A DNA stretch of 64,000 nt from Carnobacterium gallinarum DSM 4847 (GCF_000744375.1 NZ_JQLU01000005.1:1612001-1676000); one strand, 5' to 3'; counted from the first letter of the stretch, positions 25,393-36,335 are shown. Translations and numbers: made by a program. Notes: generated by a model not told the origin, from the sequence alone.

Positions 25393-28300
25393 TTGATAGA
25401 CGTTAATAATTTTGAAAATATGCAAATTGGTTTAGCATCGCCAGATAAGATCCGTAGTTGGTCTTATGGAGAAGTCAAAAAACCAGAAACCATTAACTAC
25501 CGTACACTTAAACCAGAACGAGATGGCTTGTTCTGCGAACGCATTTTTGGACCTTCAAAAGACTGGGAATGTGCATGTGGAAAGTATAAACGAATCCGTT
25601 ATAAAGGAATCGTCTGTGATCGTTGTGGCGTTGAAGTTACACGTTCAAAAGTTCGTCGTGAACGTATGGGTCATATCGAATTAGCAGCACCAGTTTCTCA
25701 CATCTGGTATTTCAAAGGAATTCCAAGCCGTATGGGACTTGTTTTAGACATGAGTCCGCGTGCGTTAGAAGAAATCATTTATTTCGCTTCTTATGTAGTC
25801 ATCGAACCAGGTGAAACTCCATTAGAAAAGAAACAATTGTTGACTGAAAGAGAATACCGCGAAAAACGTATGCAATATGGACAAAACTTCCAAGCAGCAA
25901 TGGGAGCAGAAGCGATTAAACAATTATTGCAAGATGTACAATTAGAAAAAGAAGTTGGCGAATTAAAAGAAGAATTGAAATCGGCTCAAGGTCAAAAACG
26001 TACACGTGCAATCCGTCGTTTAGATATCTTAGAGGCTTTCCGTAATTCTGGAAATCAACCAAGCTGGATGGTAATGGACGTTGTTCCAATTATTCCTCCA
26101 GATCTACGTCCAATGGTTCAATTAGAAGGTGGACGTTTTGCAACAAGTGATTTGAATGATCTATATCGTCGTGTAATTAACCGTAATAACCGTTTGAAAC
26201 GTTTATTAGATTTAAATGCACCAAATATCATCGTTCAAAATGAAAAACGTATGCTTCAAGAAGCTGTTGATGCATTGATTGACAATGGTCGTCGTGGTCG
26301 TCCAGTAACTGGACCAGGTAACCGTCCACTTAAATCACTGTCACACATGCTTAAAGGGAAACAAGGTCGTTTCCGTCAAAACTTACTAGGAAAACGTGTC
26401 GATTATTCTGGTCGTTCCGTTATCGTAGTTGGACCAAATTTAAAAATGTATCAATGTGGTTTACCAAAAGAAATGGCGATCGAACTATTCAAACCTTTCG
26501 TAATGAAAGAATTAGTAGAACGTGAACTAGCAAACAACATCAAAAATGCAAAACGCAAAATTGACCGTCAAGACGAAGCAATTTGGGATGTATTAGAAGA
26601 TGTTATCCGTGAACATCCAGTTCTATTGAACCGAGCGCCTACATTGCACAGACTTGGTATCCAAGCATTTGAACCAATCTTAGTTGATGGTCGTGCCATT
26701 CGTCTTCACCCATTAGTATGTGAAGCCTATAATGCCGATTTCGATGGAGATCAAATGGCTGTCCATGTACCTTTAAGTGATGAAGCTCAAGCTGAAGCAC
26801 GTATGTTAATGCTTGCAGCACAAAACATCTTGAACCCTAAAGATGGGAAACCCGTTGTAACTCCTTCTCAAGATATGGTACTAGGTAACTATTACCTAAC
26901 TATGGAAGAAGACGGTCGTGAAGGTGAAGGAATGGTCTTCAAAGACTTGACTGAAGCAGTCACAGCCTACCAAAGTGGTTACGTGCATATGCATTCAAGA
27001 ATTGGTGTTCAAACAAATAATATTTACAAAGAGTCAAATCATCCAATTGAAAAACCATTCTCAGATTGGCAAAGAGAACGAATTTTAATTACCACTGTTG
27101 GTAAATTATTATTCAATGAAATCATGCCTCCAGAGTTCCCTTATTTAAATGAACCAACAAACTACAATCTAGAAACAGCTACACCTGATAAATATTTTGT
27201 AGAAGCTGGTACAGATATTCCTGCTTATATTAAGAAGCAAGACTTAATCTTACCATTTAAAAAGAAAAACTTAGGAAATATCATTGCCGAAGTCTTCAAG
27301 AAATTCCATATTACTGAAACTTCTAAAATGTTAGATAGAATGAAAGATTTAGGTTACAAACATTCAACTCGTGCTGGTATTACAGTAGGAATTGCGGATA
27401 TCGTTGTTTTACATGAGAAACAAGAAATCCTAGATGATGCTCATGGTCAAGTTGATAATGTAACAAAACAATTCCGTCGTGGTTTAATTACAGATGAAGA
27501 ACGTTATGAACGCGTTATTGCTATCTGGAATAAAGCAAAAGATACAATCCAGATCAAACTGATGGAAAGTTTAGATGCGAAAAATCCAATCTTCATGATG
27601 TCCGATTCAGGAGCCCGTGGTAATATTTCCAACTTTACTCAGCTTGCTGGTATGCGTGGACTTATGGCCGCACCGAATGGTCAAATCATGGAATTGCCAA
27701 TTACTTCTAACTTCCGTGAAGGTCTGTCTGTCTTAGAAATGTTTATCTCTACCCATGGAGCTCGTAAAGGTATGACCGATACAGCCCTTAAGACTGCCGA
27801 TTCAGGTTACTTGACTCGTCGTCTTGTTGACGTTGCTCAAGATGTTATCATTCGTGAAACAGATTGTGGAACTGACCGTGGTTTAGATATTGCTGCAATT
27901 AAAGAAGGTAATGAAGTTATTGAGCCGTTGGAAGAACGTCTACTTGGACGTTATATCCGTAAATCTGTCTACAATCCAGAAACAGGTAAATTAATCATTG
28001 CTGAAAACAATATCATTACTGAAGATATCGCTAAACAAATTATTGATGCTGGTATCGAACAAGTTACAATCCGTTCAGTATTTACATGTAACACGAAACA
28101 TGGTGTATGTAAACATTGTTATGGTCGTAACCTTGCAACAGGTTCTGAAGTTGAAGTTGGGGAAGCAGTTGGAACAATTGCCGCTCAATCAATCGGTGAG
28201 CCAGGTACTCAGTTAACAATGCGTACCTTCCATACAGGTGGGGTTGCCGGAGATGATATTACTCAAGGTCTTCCTCGTATTCAAGAAATTTTTGAAGCAC

Positions 28301-29040
28301 GTAATCCTAAAGGACAAGCAGTTATCACTGAAGTTACTGGTGAAGTCATTGTCATTGAAGAGAACGCTGCTGAACGTACGAAAGAAGTTACAATCAAAGG
28401 AGCAACGGATACTCGTAGTTATCCAGTTCCTTACACTGCTAGATTAAAAGTTGCAGAAGGCGATTTTATTCACCGTGGAGCAGCTCTAACAGAAGGTTCA
28501 ATCGATCCAAAACAATTATTACGTGTTCGTGATGTATTGTCAGTTGAAAACTACTTGCTACGTGAAGTACAAAAAGTTTACCGTATGCAAGGGGTAGAAA
28601 TCGGCGATAAACATATCGAGGTAATGGTTCGTCAAATGTTACGCAAAATCCGCGTAATGGATCCAGGAACGACCGATATCTTACCAGGAACATTAATGGA
28701 TATTAGCGAATTTACTGATAAAAACTTGAAGACGTTAGTTTCTGGTGATGTACCAGCAACAGGTCGTCCAGTCTTATTAGGAATTACTAAAGCTTCTCTT
28801 GAAACAAATAGTTTCTTATCAGCGGCTTCATTCCAAGAAACAACTCGTGTCTTAACAGATGCAGCGATTCGTGGAAAACGTGATCCATTATTAGGACTGA
28901 AAGAAAATGTTATCATCGGGAAAATTATCCCAGCAGGTACCGGAATGGCGAAATACCGTTCAATGGAACCAAAAAGTATTGGTGTAGTAAGCGAAAATGT
29001 TTATAGCATTAACGATACTATTGACACAACAGCTGAATAA
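25393..29040 (+). CDS. rpoC: RNA polymerase beta' subunit
   Basis: The 1215-residue protein has the N-terminal zinc site ([20 protein letters not shown]), the catalytic [12 protein letters not shown] with the Mg-binding aspartates, the second zinc site ([13 protein letters not shown]) and the trigger-loop region. The TTG start follows AGGGAGG. Length is normal for Lactobacillales, without large insertions. Confidence 0.97.
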   Translation: MIDVNNFENMQIGLASPDKIRSWSYGEVKKPETINYRTLKPERDGLFCERIFGPSKDWECACGKYKRIRYKGIVCDRCGVEVTRSKVRRERMGHIELAAPVSHIWYFKGIPSRMGLVLDMSPRALEEIIYFASYVVIEPGETPLEKKQLLTEREYREKRMQYGQNFQAAMGAEAIKQLLQDVQLEKEVGELKEELKSAQGQKRTRAIRRLDILEAFRNSGNQPSWMVMDVVPIIPPDLRPMVQLEGGRFATSDLNDLYRRVINRNNRLKRLLDLNAPNIIVQNEKRMLQEAVDALIDNGRRGRPVTGPGNRPLKSLSHMLKGKQGRFRQNLLGKRVDYSGRSVIVVGPNLKMYQCGLPKEMAIELFKPFVMKELVERELANNIKNAKRKIDRQDEAIWDVLEDVIREHPVLLNRAPTLHRLGIQAFEPILVDGRAIRLHPLVCEAYNADFDGDQMAVHVPLSDEAQAEARMLMLAAQNILNPKDGKPVVTPSQDMVLGNYYLTMEEDGREGEGMVFKDLTEAVTAYQSGYVHMHSRIGVQTNNIYKESNHPIEKPFSDWQRERILITTVGKLLFNEIMPPEFPYLNEPTNYNLETATPDKYFVEAGTDIPAYIKKQDLILPFKKKNLGNIIAEVFKKFHITETSKMLDRMKDLGYKHSTRAGITVGIADIVVLHEKQEILDDAHGQVDNVTKQFRRGLITDEERYERVIAIWNKAKDTIQIKLMESLDAKNPIFMMSDSGARGNISNFTQLAGMRGLMAAPNGQIMELPITSNFREGLSVLEMFISTHGARKGMTDTALKTADSGYLTRRLVDVAQDVIIRETDCGTDRGLDIAAIKEGNEVIEPLEERLLGRYIRKSVYNPETGKLIIAENNIITEDIAKQIIDAGIEQVTIRSVFTCNTKHGVCKHCYGRNLATGSEVEVGEAVGTIAAQSIGEPGTQLTMRTFHTGGVAGDDITQGLPRIQEIFEARNPKGQAVITEVTGEVIVIEENAAERTKEVTIKGATDTRSYPVPYTARLKVAEGDFIHRGAALTEGSIDPKQLLRVRDVLSVENYLLREVQKVYRMQGVEIGDKHIEVMVRQMLRKIRVMDPGTTDILPGTLMDISEFTDKNLKTLVSGDVPATGRPVLLGITKASLETNSFLSAASFQETTRVLTDAAIRGKRDPLLGLKENVIIGKIIPAGTGMAKYRSMEPKSIGVVSENVYSINDTIDTTAE

Positions 29041-29054
29041 TTAACTCACAAATT

Positions 29055-29101
29055 AAAAGAGGTGCCACTCAGAATAAGTTCTGAAGGGTATCTCTTTTTT
29101 T
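29055..29101 (+). terminator. rpoC terminator
   Basis: AAAAGAG pairs with CTCTTTT, with an inner perfect stem CAGAA/TTCTG (29070-29083), followed by a run of T. Confidence 0.85.
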
Positions 29102-29528
29102 GTTCATAAAAAAAGAGTATTCCTTTGAACCTCTTTACTTTATTGGAAAATGTACATTTGCACTAAGGGTAGGTACGCTAATTAAGCCGAAATGTCGACC
29201 AATTCCTAATGAACTTAAGAATGCAATTAAGTCAATCATTAAACTACTTAGAGAAAGTAGAACGACTAAAGCTGCTAGTAACAGAGTTCCTCCAGATAAA
29301 ATTCCCAGGATTCTCATGTCAATTTTATCGCGTATTCTTTCAATAATTTGACTATGATGCTGTATATGATTCGTTGATCATTGCGAGTGTTTGTGAGAAT
29401 TAGTAAAATCATAAGTTATCAAGTATAGAAGTTAGCTGAAGAGAAATAATCAGTGATTGTGATTGCAGACAGAATCAATTATAGTAGAAGAGGGGTTACA
29501 TAAAACAGGATAATTAGGAGGGGCAACT
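29102..29528. other. Intergenic region after rpoC with a hydrophobic reading-frame remnant
   Basis: The 427 bases hold no firm gene. On the minus strand, 29135-29374 is open and would encode a very hydrophobic stretch (about residues 25-50: SGGTLLLAALVVLLSLSSLM), but no clear ribosome binding site or family match is visible. It could be a decayed membrane protein. The last ~100 bases carry the regulator's leader and an AGGAGGGG site. Confidence 0.4.
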
Positions 29529-31868
29529 GTGAAGAACGAACTATTATTTCCTTTTCAAATGAATTTATTAAAAGTCAAACGAATTTTACCGCAAAAAAAC
29601 GATCGATTAACGATTCTATTTGTTATCCAAGGAAGTGTTCAACTAACAGTAAATGGTGTGGGAATCCATTTATTACCAGATGATATCTACTTGGTAAATC
29701 CAAGTGAAGAATATCAATTGACTAGTGATGAAAGTAATTTAATTCTTAATTTACAAATTTCCAGAGAAAAAATTGAAACGTATTTAAAAAAGAATTGGTA
29801 TCCTCGATTTGATTGTTATTCAGATATTGGGAATGCGACAGTCGAAAAAAATCAACAATTTCAAAAAATGCGAGAGATTTTAGTTCATTTGATGGTTTCT
29901 TATTTTAAAGAAAATCCAGAATATGAATTTGAGGTTAATCAGCATCTGTTTTCATTGTTAAGTTATTTAGTTAAAGAATTTCAAGAAGTCTCAGGTATTT
30001 CAGATTTAGTCGTGGAAAATATTACAGATGAAAAAGTCTTACGAATTGTTGAATTAATCAATAAAAATTACAGTCGATCCATTTCATTAGAACGTTTGGC
30101 ACAAGATGAGTTTATTTCCTATAGCCATCTATCTCGTTCATTTAAAAAGAATCTTGGAATTACCTTTACAGAATATGTTAATCAGGTTCGGTTAATGCAT
30201 GCTGCGGAAGAATTGAAAGTTACCAAAGAATCCGTGCTTAAAATTGCGCTAAATAATGGATTTGCTAATGCTAAAATATTTCATAAAGTGTTTAGAAAAA
30301 AGTTTGGTGAAACACCAATGAATTATCGAAAAATGCATGAAATTCAAGATTATCCAATTGCGATAAGCACAGAAACGTCTATTTATACAGAACAAAATGG
30401 TGAACAGGCTTTGCAGGAGTTGGCGAAATATTTAGTTGAAAAGGATATTGATGATGACAATACAATTATTAAAGAAACAGATGAATTTCTAATTCCAGAT
30501 GAGTATCGCACCGATTATAGAAAAACGAAAAAGATTATTAATATTGGACCAATCTTTGAAGGGAATACTGATCGAGCTCAAGCAGAGTTAAAACAACTTC
30601 AAAAGGAATTGAAATTTGATTTAATTCAATTTACTGGATTTTTCCAAGAAACAGAAGTTGAAGCACCAAATCGAATTTTATCAGATCATGTTATGAATAA
30701 TTATTGGTTTGATTTTCTAAAGGAATTAGATTTAACACCAATGATTCAATTACTACTACCAAAAGAAATGAAAACTATTCAAGAAGTGCATCAGTGGTGT
30801 CAAGGAAAGTTAGATTTAATTAAACATTTTGTAAATCGTTACAATCGCCAATTTGTAGCCAACTGGTATTTTGAGTGGATTTTTGAATACAAAGGACGAG
30901 GAGAGCTGGAGCAAGAAGCCTATTTATTTTTTCAAATAAACTTAAAAAAGTTATTACCCAATAGTCATATTGGTTTTCAAACGATTACTTCGTTGTCTAA
31001 AGTGGATTTTGAAAACTTGCATAGTTATTTTAATTTATTGCAACAAAAACAATGTTTTCCAGAATTTGTTACTTTTCAAGCGGACCCAAGTGTGTTGTCC
31101 AATACATTGGAAAATTCAGTGAAAAATAAAATAGATTTCCAAAACTATCATCGAGATAGTTTGAATGTCATTCAAGAAGCTGTAAAAAAATATCATTTCC
31201 CAGAATTAGAAATCTTTATGACAGATTGGAATACATTAGTTGGGAAGGGCGATATATTAGCAGGAACTTTTTTTAGATCAGCTTTGATTTTAGAAGTAAT
31301 GCTAGAATTATCAACTGAGATTTCAGGGATAGGCTTTTGGCTCAACATAAAAATCAAAGAACGTTTAACAGGAAAAAGACAAGATCATTGTTTATCAGTC
31401 TTTTTGTATGGCGGATTAAGACGCCCGCTTTATTTTGCAATCCTCTTTTTGTCTAAGTTGGGGCAAGAGAAAATAGAGTCAGGACATGGCTACTTGATTA
31501 CGCGAAATGCAGAAGAAATTCAATTGTTGGTTTACAATCCATGCTATTTAAAGCCTTTGTATTCCGTTAATAATTTTCTTGTACAAAATCAAACTAAACA
31601 TTGGACGATTCATCTAAAAGGATTAATCACTGGAGAATATCTAGTGCGCCACTATACCTTAGATAAAGACAATGGCGGAATTTATAACGATTGGTTAAAA
31701 ATTGGTGGATATAAAGAATTAGACCAAGAATTATTGGACTATTTAGAAAAAAAGATTATGCCTAAATTTGAACTATTAAAAGAACCAGTGACTGAAGAAA
31801 GTTATCAATTTACTACAAATCTAACCATTAATGCATGTCAGCTCTATTTCTTTAAACCATTACTTTGA
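29529..31868 (+). CDS. AraC family regulator with GH39-like C-terminal domain
   Basis: The 779-residue protein has an N-terminal cupin-like sensor (about 1-100), two AraC-type helix-turn-helix motifs (about 170-275; ISLERLAQDEFISYSHLSRS and VLKIALNNGFANAKIFHKVF), and a C-terminal TIM-barrel of the GH39 beta-xylosidase type (about 335-700). The catalytic spots are changed: NWYFEWIFEY (445-454) stands where WNEP is expected, and TDWN (D566) replaces the TEWN nucleophile. The barrel is therefore more likely a ligand sensor than an enzyme. It has its own terminator, and the MFS-sda-amidohydrolase genes follow in the same direction; it is their likely regulator. The GTG start follows AGGAGGGG. Confidence 0.8.
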   Translation: MKNELLFPFQMNLLKVKRILPQKNDRLTILFVIQGSVQLTVNGVGIHLLPDDIYLVNPSEEYQLTSDESNLILNLQISREKIETYLKKNWYPRFDCYSDIGNATVEKNQQFQKMREILVHLMVSYFKENPEYEFEVNQHLFSLLSYLVKEFQEVSGISDLVVENITDEKVLRIVELINKNYSRSISLERLAQDEFISYSHLSRSFKKNLGITFTEYVNQVRLMHAAEELKVTKESVLKIALNNGFANAKIFHKVFRKKFGETPMNYRKMHEIQDYPIAISTETSIYTEQNGEQALQELAKYLVEKDIDDDNTIIKETDEFLIPDEYRTDYRKTKKIINIGPIFEGNTDRAQAELKQLQKELKFDLIQFTGFFQETEVEAPNRILSDHVMNNYWFDFLKELDLTPMIQLLLPKEMKTIQEVHQWCQGKLDLIKHFVNRYNRQFVANWYFEWIFEYKGRGELEQEAYLFFQINLKKLLPNSHIGFQTITSLSKVDFENLHSYFNLLQQKQCFPEFVTFQADPSVLSNTLENSVKNKIDFQNYHRDSLNVIQEAVKKYHFPELEIFMTDWNTLVGKGDILAGTFFRSALILEVMLELSTEISGIGFWLNIKIKERLTGKRQDHCLSVFLYGGLRRPLYFAILFLSKLGQEKIESGHGYLITRNAEEIQLLVYNPCYLKPLYSVNNFLVQNQTKHWTIHLKGLITGEYLVRHYTLDKDNGGIYNDWLKIGGYKELDQELLDYLEKKIMPKFELLKEPVTEESYQFTTNLTINACQLYFFKPLL

Positions 31869-31891
31869 ACAAAAAAGTAATGGCTTTTTTT
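31857..31891 (+). terminator. Terminator of the AraC-type regulator
   Basis: CCATTACTTT (31857-31866) pairs with AAAGTAATGG (31874-31883), then C and seven T. The left arm overlaps the end of the gene. Confidence 0.88.
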
Positions 31892-31977
31892 GCTATCCAG
31901 ATAAATTCGTGAAAATAATGGCAGAATCAGTGATAAAAATAATCAAAATAAGAAATGTGAAGTTTTTCATTAAGTTT

Positions 31978-32007
31978 TATACTTAAGTTGTAAAGAAAAC
32001 GTTTACT
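31978..32007 (+). promoter_or_regulatory. Promoter -10 and near-consensus cre site before the MFS gene
   Basis: TATACT at 31978-31983 is a -10 element with a weak -35. Just downstream, AAGAAAACGTTTACT (31993-32007) matches the CcpA cre consensus WTGNAARCGNWWNCA except at positions 2 and 15. A site just after the -10 would block transcription, so carbon catabolite repression is likely. Confidence 0.6.
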
Positions 32008-32071
32008 TTTTCTAGGAGAAGGATAGTGAAACAAGCTATTCAAAAAAATTAATTATTATAGGAGGAAAAAA

Positions 32072-33286
32072 ATGGAAGTACAAATGGAAAAAAAACAGGT
32101 GAAAAAGAGTAGTTTTGGATTGATATTCGCCTTAATGGCAGGCTATTCGATGATTTACATGGATAAGAGTATGATTTCAACAGCGATTATACCGATTGCT
32201 AAAAGTTTCAATCTTGATACAGGTCAAACGGGTTTAATTATGTCGTTCTTTTTCTTAGGATATTCTCTAATGCAGATCCCAGGTGGTTGGTTAGCAGATA
32301 AGATAGGACCTAAAAAAGTTTTAATGCTATCGTTATTTTTAATTTCAGTATTCTCATTTGCTTTTGGAGTGGTCAGTAGTTTGATGTTATTTGTTCTTAT
32401 TCGTTTTTTTGCAGGAGTTGGGCATGCAGGATACCCATCAAGTTGTTCAAAATCAATTGCTGATAATTTTCCACAAGAAAGAAGAACCTTCATTCAATCA
32501 TTAATTTTATCAACATCAGGTATTGGTGGTATTTTAGCATTTACTTTAGGAACAAACCTAGTAGCGATGAATTGGCGTTATGCATATCTAGCATTAGGAA
32601 GTATGTTCTTCATTGCATTTGTCTTAGTAGCAATTTTTGTACCAAATACAGTTAAAGAGACAAATCCACAAGCTGAAAAAGCTCCTAAAATTAGCTTTGC
32701 AGCTATTATTACAAATCGTAATGTTTTAATTTTATGTTTAGCTATGCTGCTTTTAAATTTCTTATTATATGGAAATATGTCATGGTTACCAAGTTATTTA
32801 TCAAGTAAATTTGGGTTAGAGATTGCAAAAGTAGGATTATTATTAGCAGTTAATGCTATTTTTCAAACACTTGCAACTTTATTTGTTGGTGTTTTACTCT
32901 CTAAAGTATTTTTAGGCAAAGAAAAAATGTTTATTGTTAGTGCAACTATTCTTTCAGCAGGCTTAATTTTAGCTTTTGTTGCCTCTAATAATCTGGTTTT
33001 ATCAACAGTATTACTAATTCTAATCAGTATGGTTTCTGTTTCAGCGTTTACAGCAATCTTTACTTGGCCACACAAAATTTTTGATCAAAGTGTTATTGGC
33101 TCATCAATTGGTATCATTAATACTGGTGGAACATTAGGTGGTTTCTTAGCTCCAATGATTTTAGGTTATTTAATTAAAAGCGCATCAGGTTCATTCGTTG
33201 TTGCGTTTAGCTTTATGGCAGGTGCTTCACTATTATGTGGATTAACAATTTTATTAGTAAATGTAAATAAAGAGGCTAAAAATTAA
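32072..33286 (+). CDS. MFS transporter, anion:cation symporter-like
   Basis: The 404-residue protein has about twelve membrane segments. It has the MFS loop motif GGWLADKIGPKKVLM (about 71-85) and an early MIYMDKSMIS segment common in the hexuronate/glucarate (ACS) group. It is the first gene of an operon with sdaAB, sdaAA and an M20 amidohydrolase; its stop overlaps the sdaAB start (TAATG). It probably imports the substrate of that pathway, an organic acid or acyl-amino acid. The ATG follows AGGAGG. Confidence 0.85.
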   Translation: MEVQMEKKQVKKSSFGLIFALMAGYSMIYMDKSMISTAIIPIAKSFNLDTGQTGLIMSFFFLGYSLMQIPGGWLADKIGPKKVLMLSLFLISVFSFAFGVVSSLMLFVLIRFFAGVGHAGYPSSCSKSIADNFPQERRTFIQSLILSTSGIGGILAFTLGTNLVAMNWRYAYLALGSMFFIAFVLVAIFVPNTVKETNPQAEKAPKISFAAIITNRNVLILCLAMLLLNFLLYGNMSWLPSYLSSKFGLEIAKVGLLLAVNAIFQTLATLFVGVLLSKVFLGKEKMFIVSATILSAGLILAFVASNNLVLSTVLLILISMVSVSAFTAIFTWPHKIFDQSVIGSSIGIINTGGTLGGFLAPMILGYLIKSASGSFVVAFSFMAGASLLCGLTILLVNVNKEAKN

Positions 33287-33942
33287 TGCAACGGGAATTA
33301 AAATATAAAAGTGCGTTTGATATTATCGGTCCTATTATGGTGGGACCATCTAGTTCCCATACAGCAGGTGCGGTTCGTATTGGAAAAATCGCCCATGAAT
33401 TATTTAAAAAGGAGCCAACCAAATTAACCGTTACTTTTTATGGTTCATTTGCGGAAACTTATAAAGGTCATGGTACTGCACTAGCGATTGTTGCAGGAGT
33501 ATTAGGTTTTGATACTCATGATGAAAGAATTCCTAATTCAATTGGGCTAGCTGAACAAAATGGGATTAAGATTGAATTTATCACAAGTAAAAGTGAGGTT
33601 TCTCACTCTAATACAGCGAATCTGAATTTGATGACGTCGGATGCGGAATTAAATCTAACGGCAATATCAATTGGCGGAGGAAGTATTCAGTTAACCGAAG
33701 TTAGTCATCACTCGCTTGCTAGTGAACAAGATCGTGTCAGTATTTTATTAACAACTCAAGATGAGTTGAAGACAGTGGCTGAGTTGAAAAGAGTTTTAGA
33801 AACCCCAGTCTTAACTAATTTGCAGACTATTGGTCAAGAAACTTTATTTTTAGTCCATACAGAAAGCACAATTAGTCCTATTTTATTAACAAAATTAAAA
33901 CAAGTAACAGGAGTTACTGCAGTCGTTACAACTGCTGGATAA
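33286..33942 (+). CDS. sdaAB: L-serine dehydratase, iron-sulfur type, beta subunit
   Basis: The 218-residue protein has the SDH beta signature IGPIMVGPSSSHTAGAVRIG (residues 14-33) and a C-terminal ACT-like domain. With SdaAA it forms an oxygen-sensitive 4Fe-4S enzyme that converts L-serine to pyruvate and ammonia. It overlaps the transporter by one base, so translation is coupled. Confidence 0.93.
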   Translation: MQRELKYKSAFDIIGPIMVGPSSSHTAGAVRIGKIAHELFKKEPTKLTVTFYGSFAETYKGHGTALAIVAGVLGFDTHDERIPNSIGLAEQNGIKIEFITSKSEVSHSNTANLNLMTSDAELNLTAISIGGGSIQLTEVSHHSLASEQDRVSILLTTQDELKTVAELKRVLETPVLTNLQTIGQETLFLVHTESTISPILLTKLKQVTGVTAVVTTAG

Positions 33943-33959
33943 ACGTAGGAGGGAAAAGT

Positions 33960-34835
33960 TTGTTTCTATCTGTAGAAGAATTAATACAACAAGCAAATCA
34001 ACAAAATAAAAAAATATCAGAAGTAATGATTGATCAAGAACTAGAAATTTCTGGTAGAAGTTATGCAGACATAATGGAGCAGATGGAATTAAACCTTCAG
34101 ACAATGGAAGCAGCAGTAGCTAAGGGAATTCTTGGTGTAAAATCACATTCTGGTTTAACAGGATTTGATGCAGTTAAATTAAATGATTATCTTAAAAATC
34201 AATCACCATTAACGGACCAAACATTTGTCAAAGCTTTATGTTATGCAGTTGCAACAAATGAAGTCAATGCAGCTATGGGATTGATTTGTGCAACACCAAC
34301 GGCAGGGTCAGCAGGAGTTGTGCCAGGTGTTTTGCTAGCAATGAGTGAAAAGTTAAATCCAAGTCGTGAAGAAATGCTTGAATTTCTATTTACTTCAGCA
34401 GCCTTTGGATTCGTGGTAGCAAATAATGCCTTTATTTCAGGAGCAGAAGGTGGTTGCCAAGCTGAGATTGGTTCAGCAAGTGGTATGGCAGCTGCTGCAT
34501 TAGTTGAGCTGGCTGGTGGAACACCAGAACAATCAGGTCATGCATTTTCATTGGCCTTAAAAAATATGATTGGTTTAGCTTGTGATCCAGTAGCAGGTTT
34601 GGTAGAAATTCCATGTATTACTCGTAATGCATCAGGAACAGCCAATGCGATTGCTTCCGCTGAGATGGCTTTAGCTAGTATTGAAAGTATTATTCCAGCT
34701 GATGAAGTAATTGAAGCGATGTATCAAGTTGGACGAAATATGCCTTCAGATATTCGAGAAACAGGAATTGGTGGATTGGCAGGAACGGCAACTGGAAAAG
34801 AAATTGCTTTCAAATTATTTGGTCAAAAAAGATAA
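33960..34835 (+). CDS. sdaAA: L-serine dehydratase, iron-sulfur type, alpha subunit
   Basis: The 291-residue catalytic subunit has the cysteines of the iron-sulfur site in CATPTAGSAGVVPG, GGCQAEIGSASGMA and ACDPVAGLVEIPC. TTG 33960 is the start, after AGGAGGG. It lies 17 bases after sdaAB. In this operon the enzyme may act on serine, or on a related hydroxy amino acid, released by the downstream amidohydrolase. Confidence 0.93.
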   Translation: MFLSVEELIQQANQQNKKISEVMIDQELEISGRSYADIMEQMELNLQTMEAAVAKGILGVKSHSGLTGFDAVKLNDYLKNQSPLTDQTFVKALCYAVATNEVNAAMGLICATPTAGSAGVVPGVLLAMSEKLNPSREEMLEFLFTSAAFGFVVANNAFISGAEGGCQAEIGSASGMAAAALVELAGGTPEQSGHAFSLALKNMIGLACDPVAGLVEIPCITRNASGTANAIASAEMALASIESIIPADEVIEAMYQVGRNMPSDIRETGIGGLAGTATGKEIAFKLFGQKR

Positions 34836-34897
34836 ATAGAACAATTAAATTTGTGTTATAGGATTGAACAAATAAATTTTAGGAGGAAATGTTAACA

Positions 34898-36328
34898 ATG
34901 GATGCTAAAAAACAACTTAATTCAATTATCGAAGGAAAAAGAGAAATCTTTATTGAGGCAGCAGATAGAATCTGGGGAACTCCCGAAACTCGTTTTGCTA
35001 CAAAGGAATCCGTTAAAGAGTATCACCGTATACTAGAAGCAGAAGGTTTTGAACTTGAAAAAGGTGTAGCAAATATGGAACATTCATTTGTTGCGACATA
35101 TGGTTCTGGAAAACCAGTCATTGGGATTTTAGCTGAGTATGATGCACTGGGCAATTTAAGTCAAGTAGCTGATTTAGCTGAACAGCAACCAATTGAAGCT
35201 GGCGGAAATGGTCATGGTTGTGGTCATAATTTGTTAGGAACAGGTGCGCTAACTGGAGCTGTAGGAATTAAAGAATTAATCAAACAAAATGATATTCAAG
35301 GAACGATTAAATTATTTGGTTGTCCAGCAGAAGAAAGTGGCTATGGAAAAGCTTTCATGGCAAGAGACGGTATTTTTGATGGAATTGATGTAGCTTTAGC
35401 ATGGCACCCAATGGATCAAACCGCAGCATGGGGAGATAGTAGCTTAGCTGTTTATCAAATTTATTACAACTTTAAAGGGATTGCAGCTCATGCAGCTGCA
35501 GCTCCAGAACATGGGCGCAGCGCTCTAGATGCAGCAGAATTAATGAACGTAGGTGTTCAATTCTTAAGAGAACATATTATTGATGAAGCTCGTGTTCACT
35601 ACGCGTTTATGGATGTTGGTGGTGAATCTGCTAACGTTGTTCAACCAACGTCTAGTCTATACTACTTTATCCGTGCACCAAAACTGGAACAAGCTGAAGC
35701 AGTTTATAAGCGTGTAAATAAAATTGCTGAAGGTGCTGCTTTAATGACAGAAACAGAGTTAGAAATTGTTTTTGATTCTGCATGTGCCAACTACATTCCA
35801 AATCAAGCTTTAACGACAGCAATGTACGAAAATTTAAAAGAAATTACACCAATGGAATTAACAGAAGAAGAAGTTGCCTACGAACAAAAATATTTTGATA
35901 CAGTTCCAGATGCAACTAAAGCAGCGTTATATCAACGTGCTAAATCTGCATTTCCTGAATTGACAGAAGAAGAAGTTAAAGAAGTGGCAACAATGCCACT
36001 TAATACTAAGTTGTTCCCACTAACATTTTCGGATCGCACAATAGGATCAACGGATGTTGGAGATGTTAGCTGGATAGTACCGACTGCGCAAGTAGTCATT
36101 GGTTGTGAGCCACAAGGAACACCGCCACATTCTTGGCAATGGGTTGCGAACGGTAAATCATCAGTTGCTCATAAAGGATTATTATCAGCTGGTAAAGCAA
36201 TTGCTATGACCGCATATGATATTTTAACTAATCCTGAATTATTAGCACAAGCACAAGCAGAGCATGCTAGTGTCCTTAATGGTCAAAAATTTAAGTCAGC
36301 AATTCCAGCTGATGTAAAACCAAGATAA
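34898..36328 (+). CDS. M20 family amidohydrolase, AbgB-like
   Basis: The 476-residue protein is an M20D metallopeptidase close to the aminobenzoyl-glutamate hydrolase subunit AbgB. The metal ligands are visible: GHGCGHN (about 107-113), the catalytic EE in PAEESGYG (about 148), AWHPMD and the late PHSWQW. The long insertion after position 280 is typical of AbgB. It would split an N-acyl or aryl-amide amino acid. ATG 34898 is preferred; ATG 34889 lies 2 bases from AGGAGG. The partner AbgA is absent, as in single-subunit members. Confidence 0.85.
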   Translation: MDAKKQLNSIIEGKREIFIEAADRIWGTPETRFATKESVKEYHRILEAEGFELEKGVANMEHSFVATYGSGKPVIGILAEYDALGNLSQVADLAEQQPIEAGGNGHGCGHNLLGTGALTGAVGIKELIKQNDIQGTIKLFGCPAEESGYGKAFMARDGIFDGIDVALAWHPMDQTAAWGDSSLAVYQIYYNFKGIAAHAAAAPEHGRSALDAAELMNVGVQFLREHIIDEARVHYAFMDVGGESANVVQPTSSLYYFIRAPKLEQAEAVYKRVNKIAEGAALMTETELEIVFDSACANYIPNQALTTAMYENLKEITPMELTEEEVAYEQKYFDTVPDATKAALYQRAKSAFPELTEEEVKEVATMPLNTKLFPLTFSDRTIGSTDVGDVSWIVPTAQVVIGCEPQGTPPHSWQWVANGKSSVAHKGLLSAGKAIAMTAYDILTNPELLAQAQAEHASVLNGQKFKSAIPADVKPR

Positions 36329-36335
36329 AGAAAGG

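Noticed and set aside
29100-29351. Plus-strand 83-codon frame after rpoC
   Set aside because: It begins in the rpoC terminator and has no start signal; the minus-strand frame looks more protein-like, and even that is doubtful.
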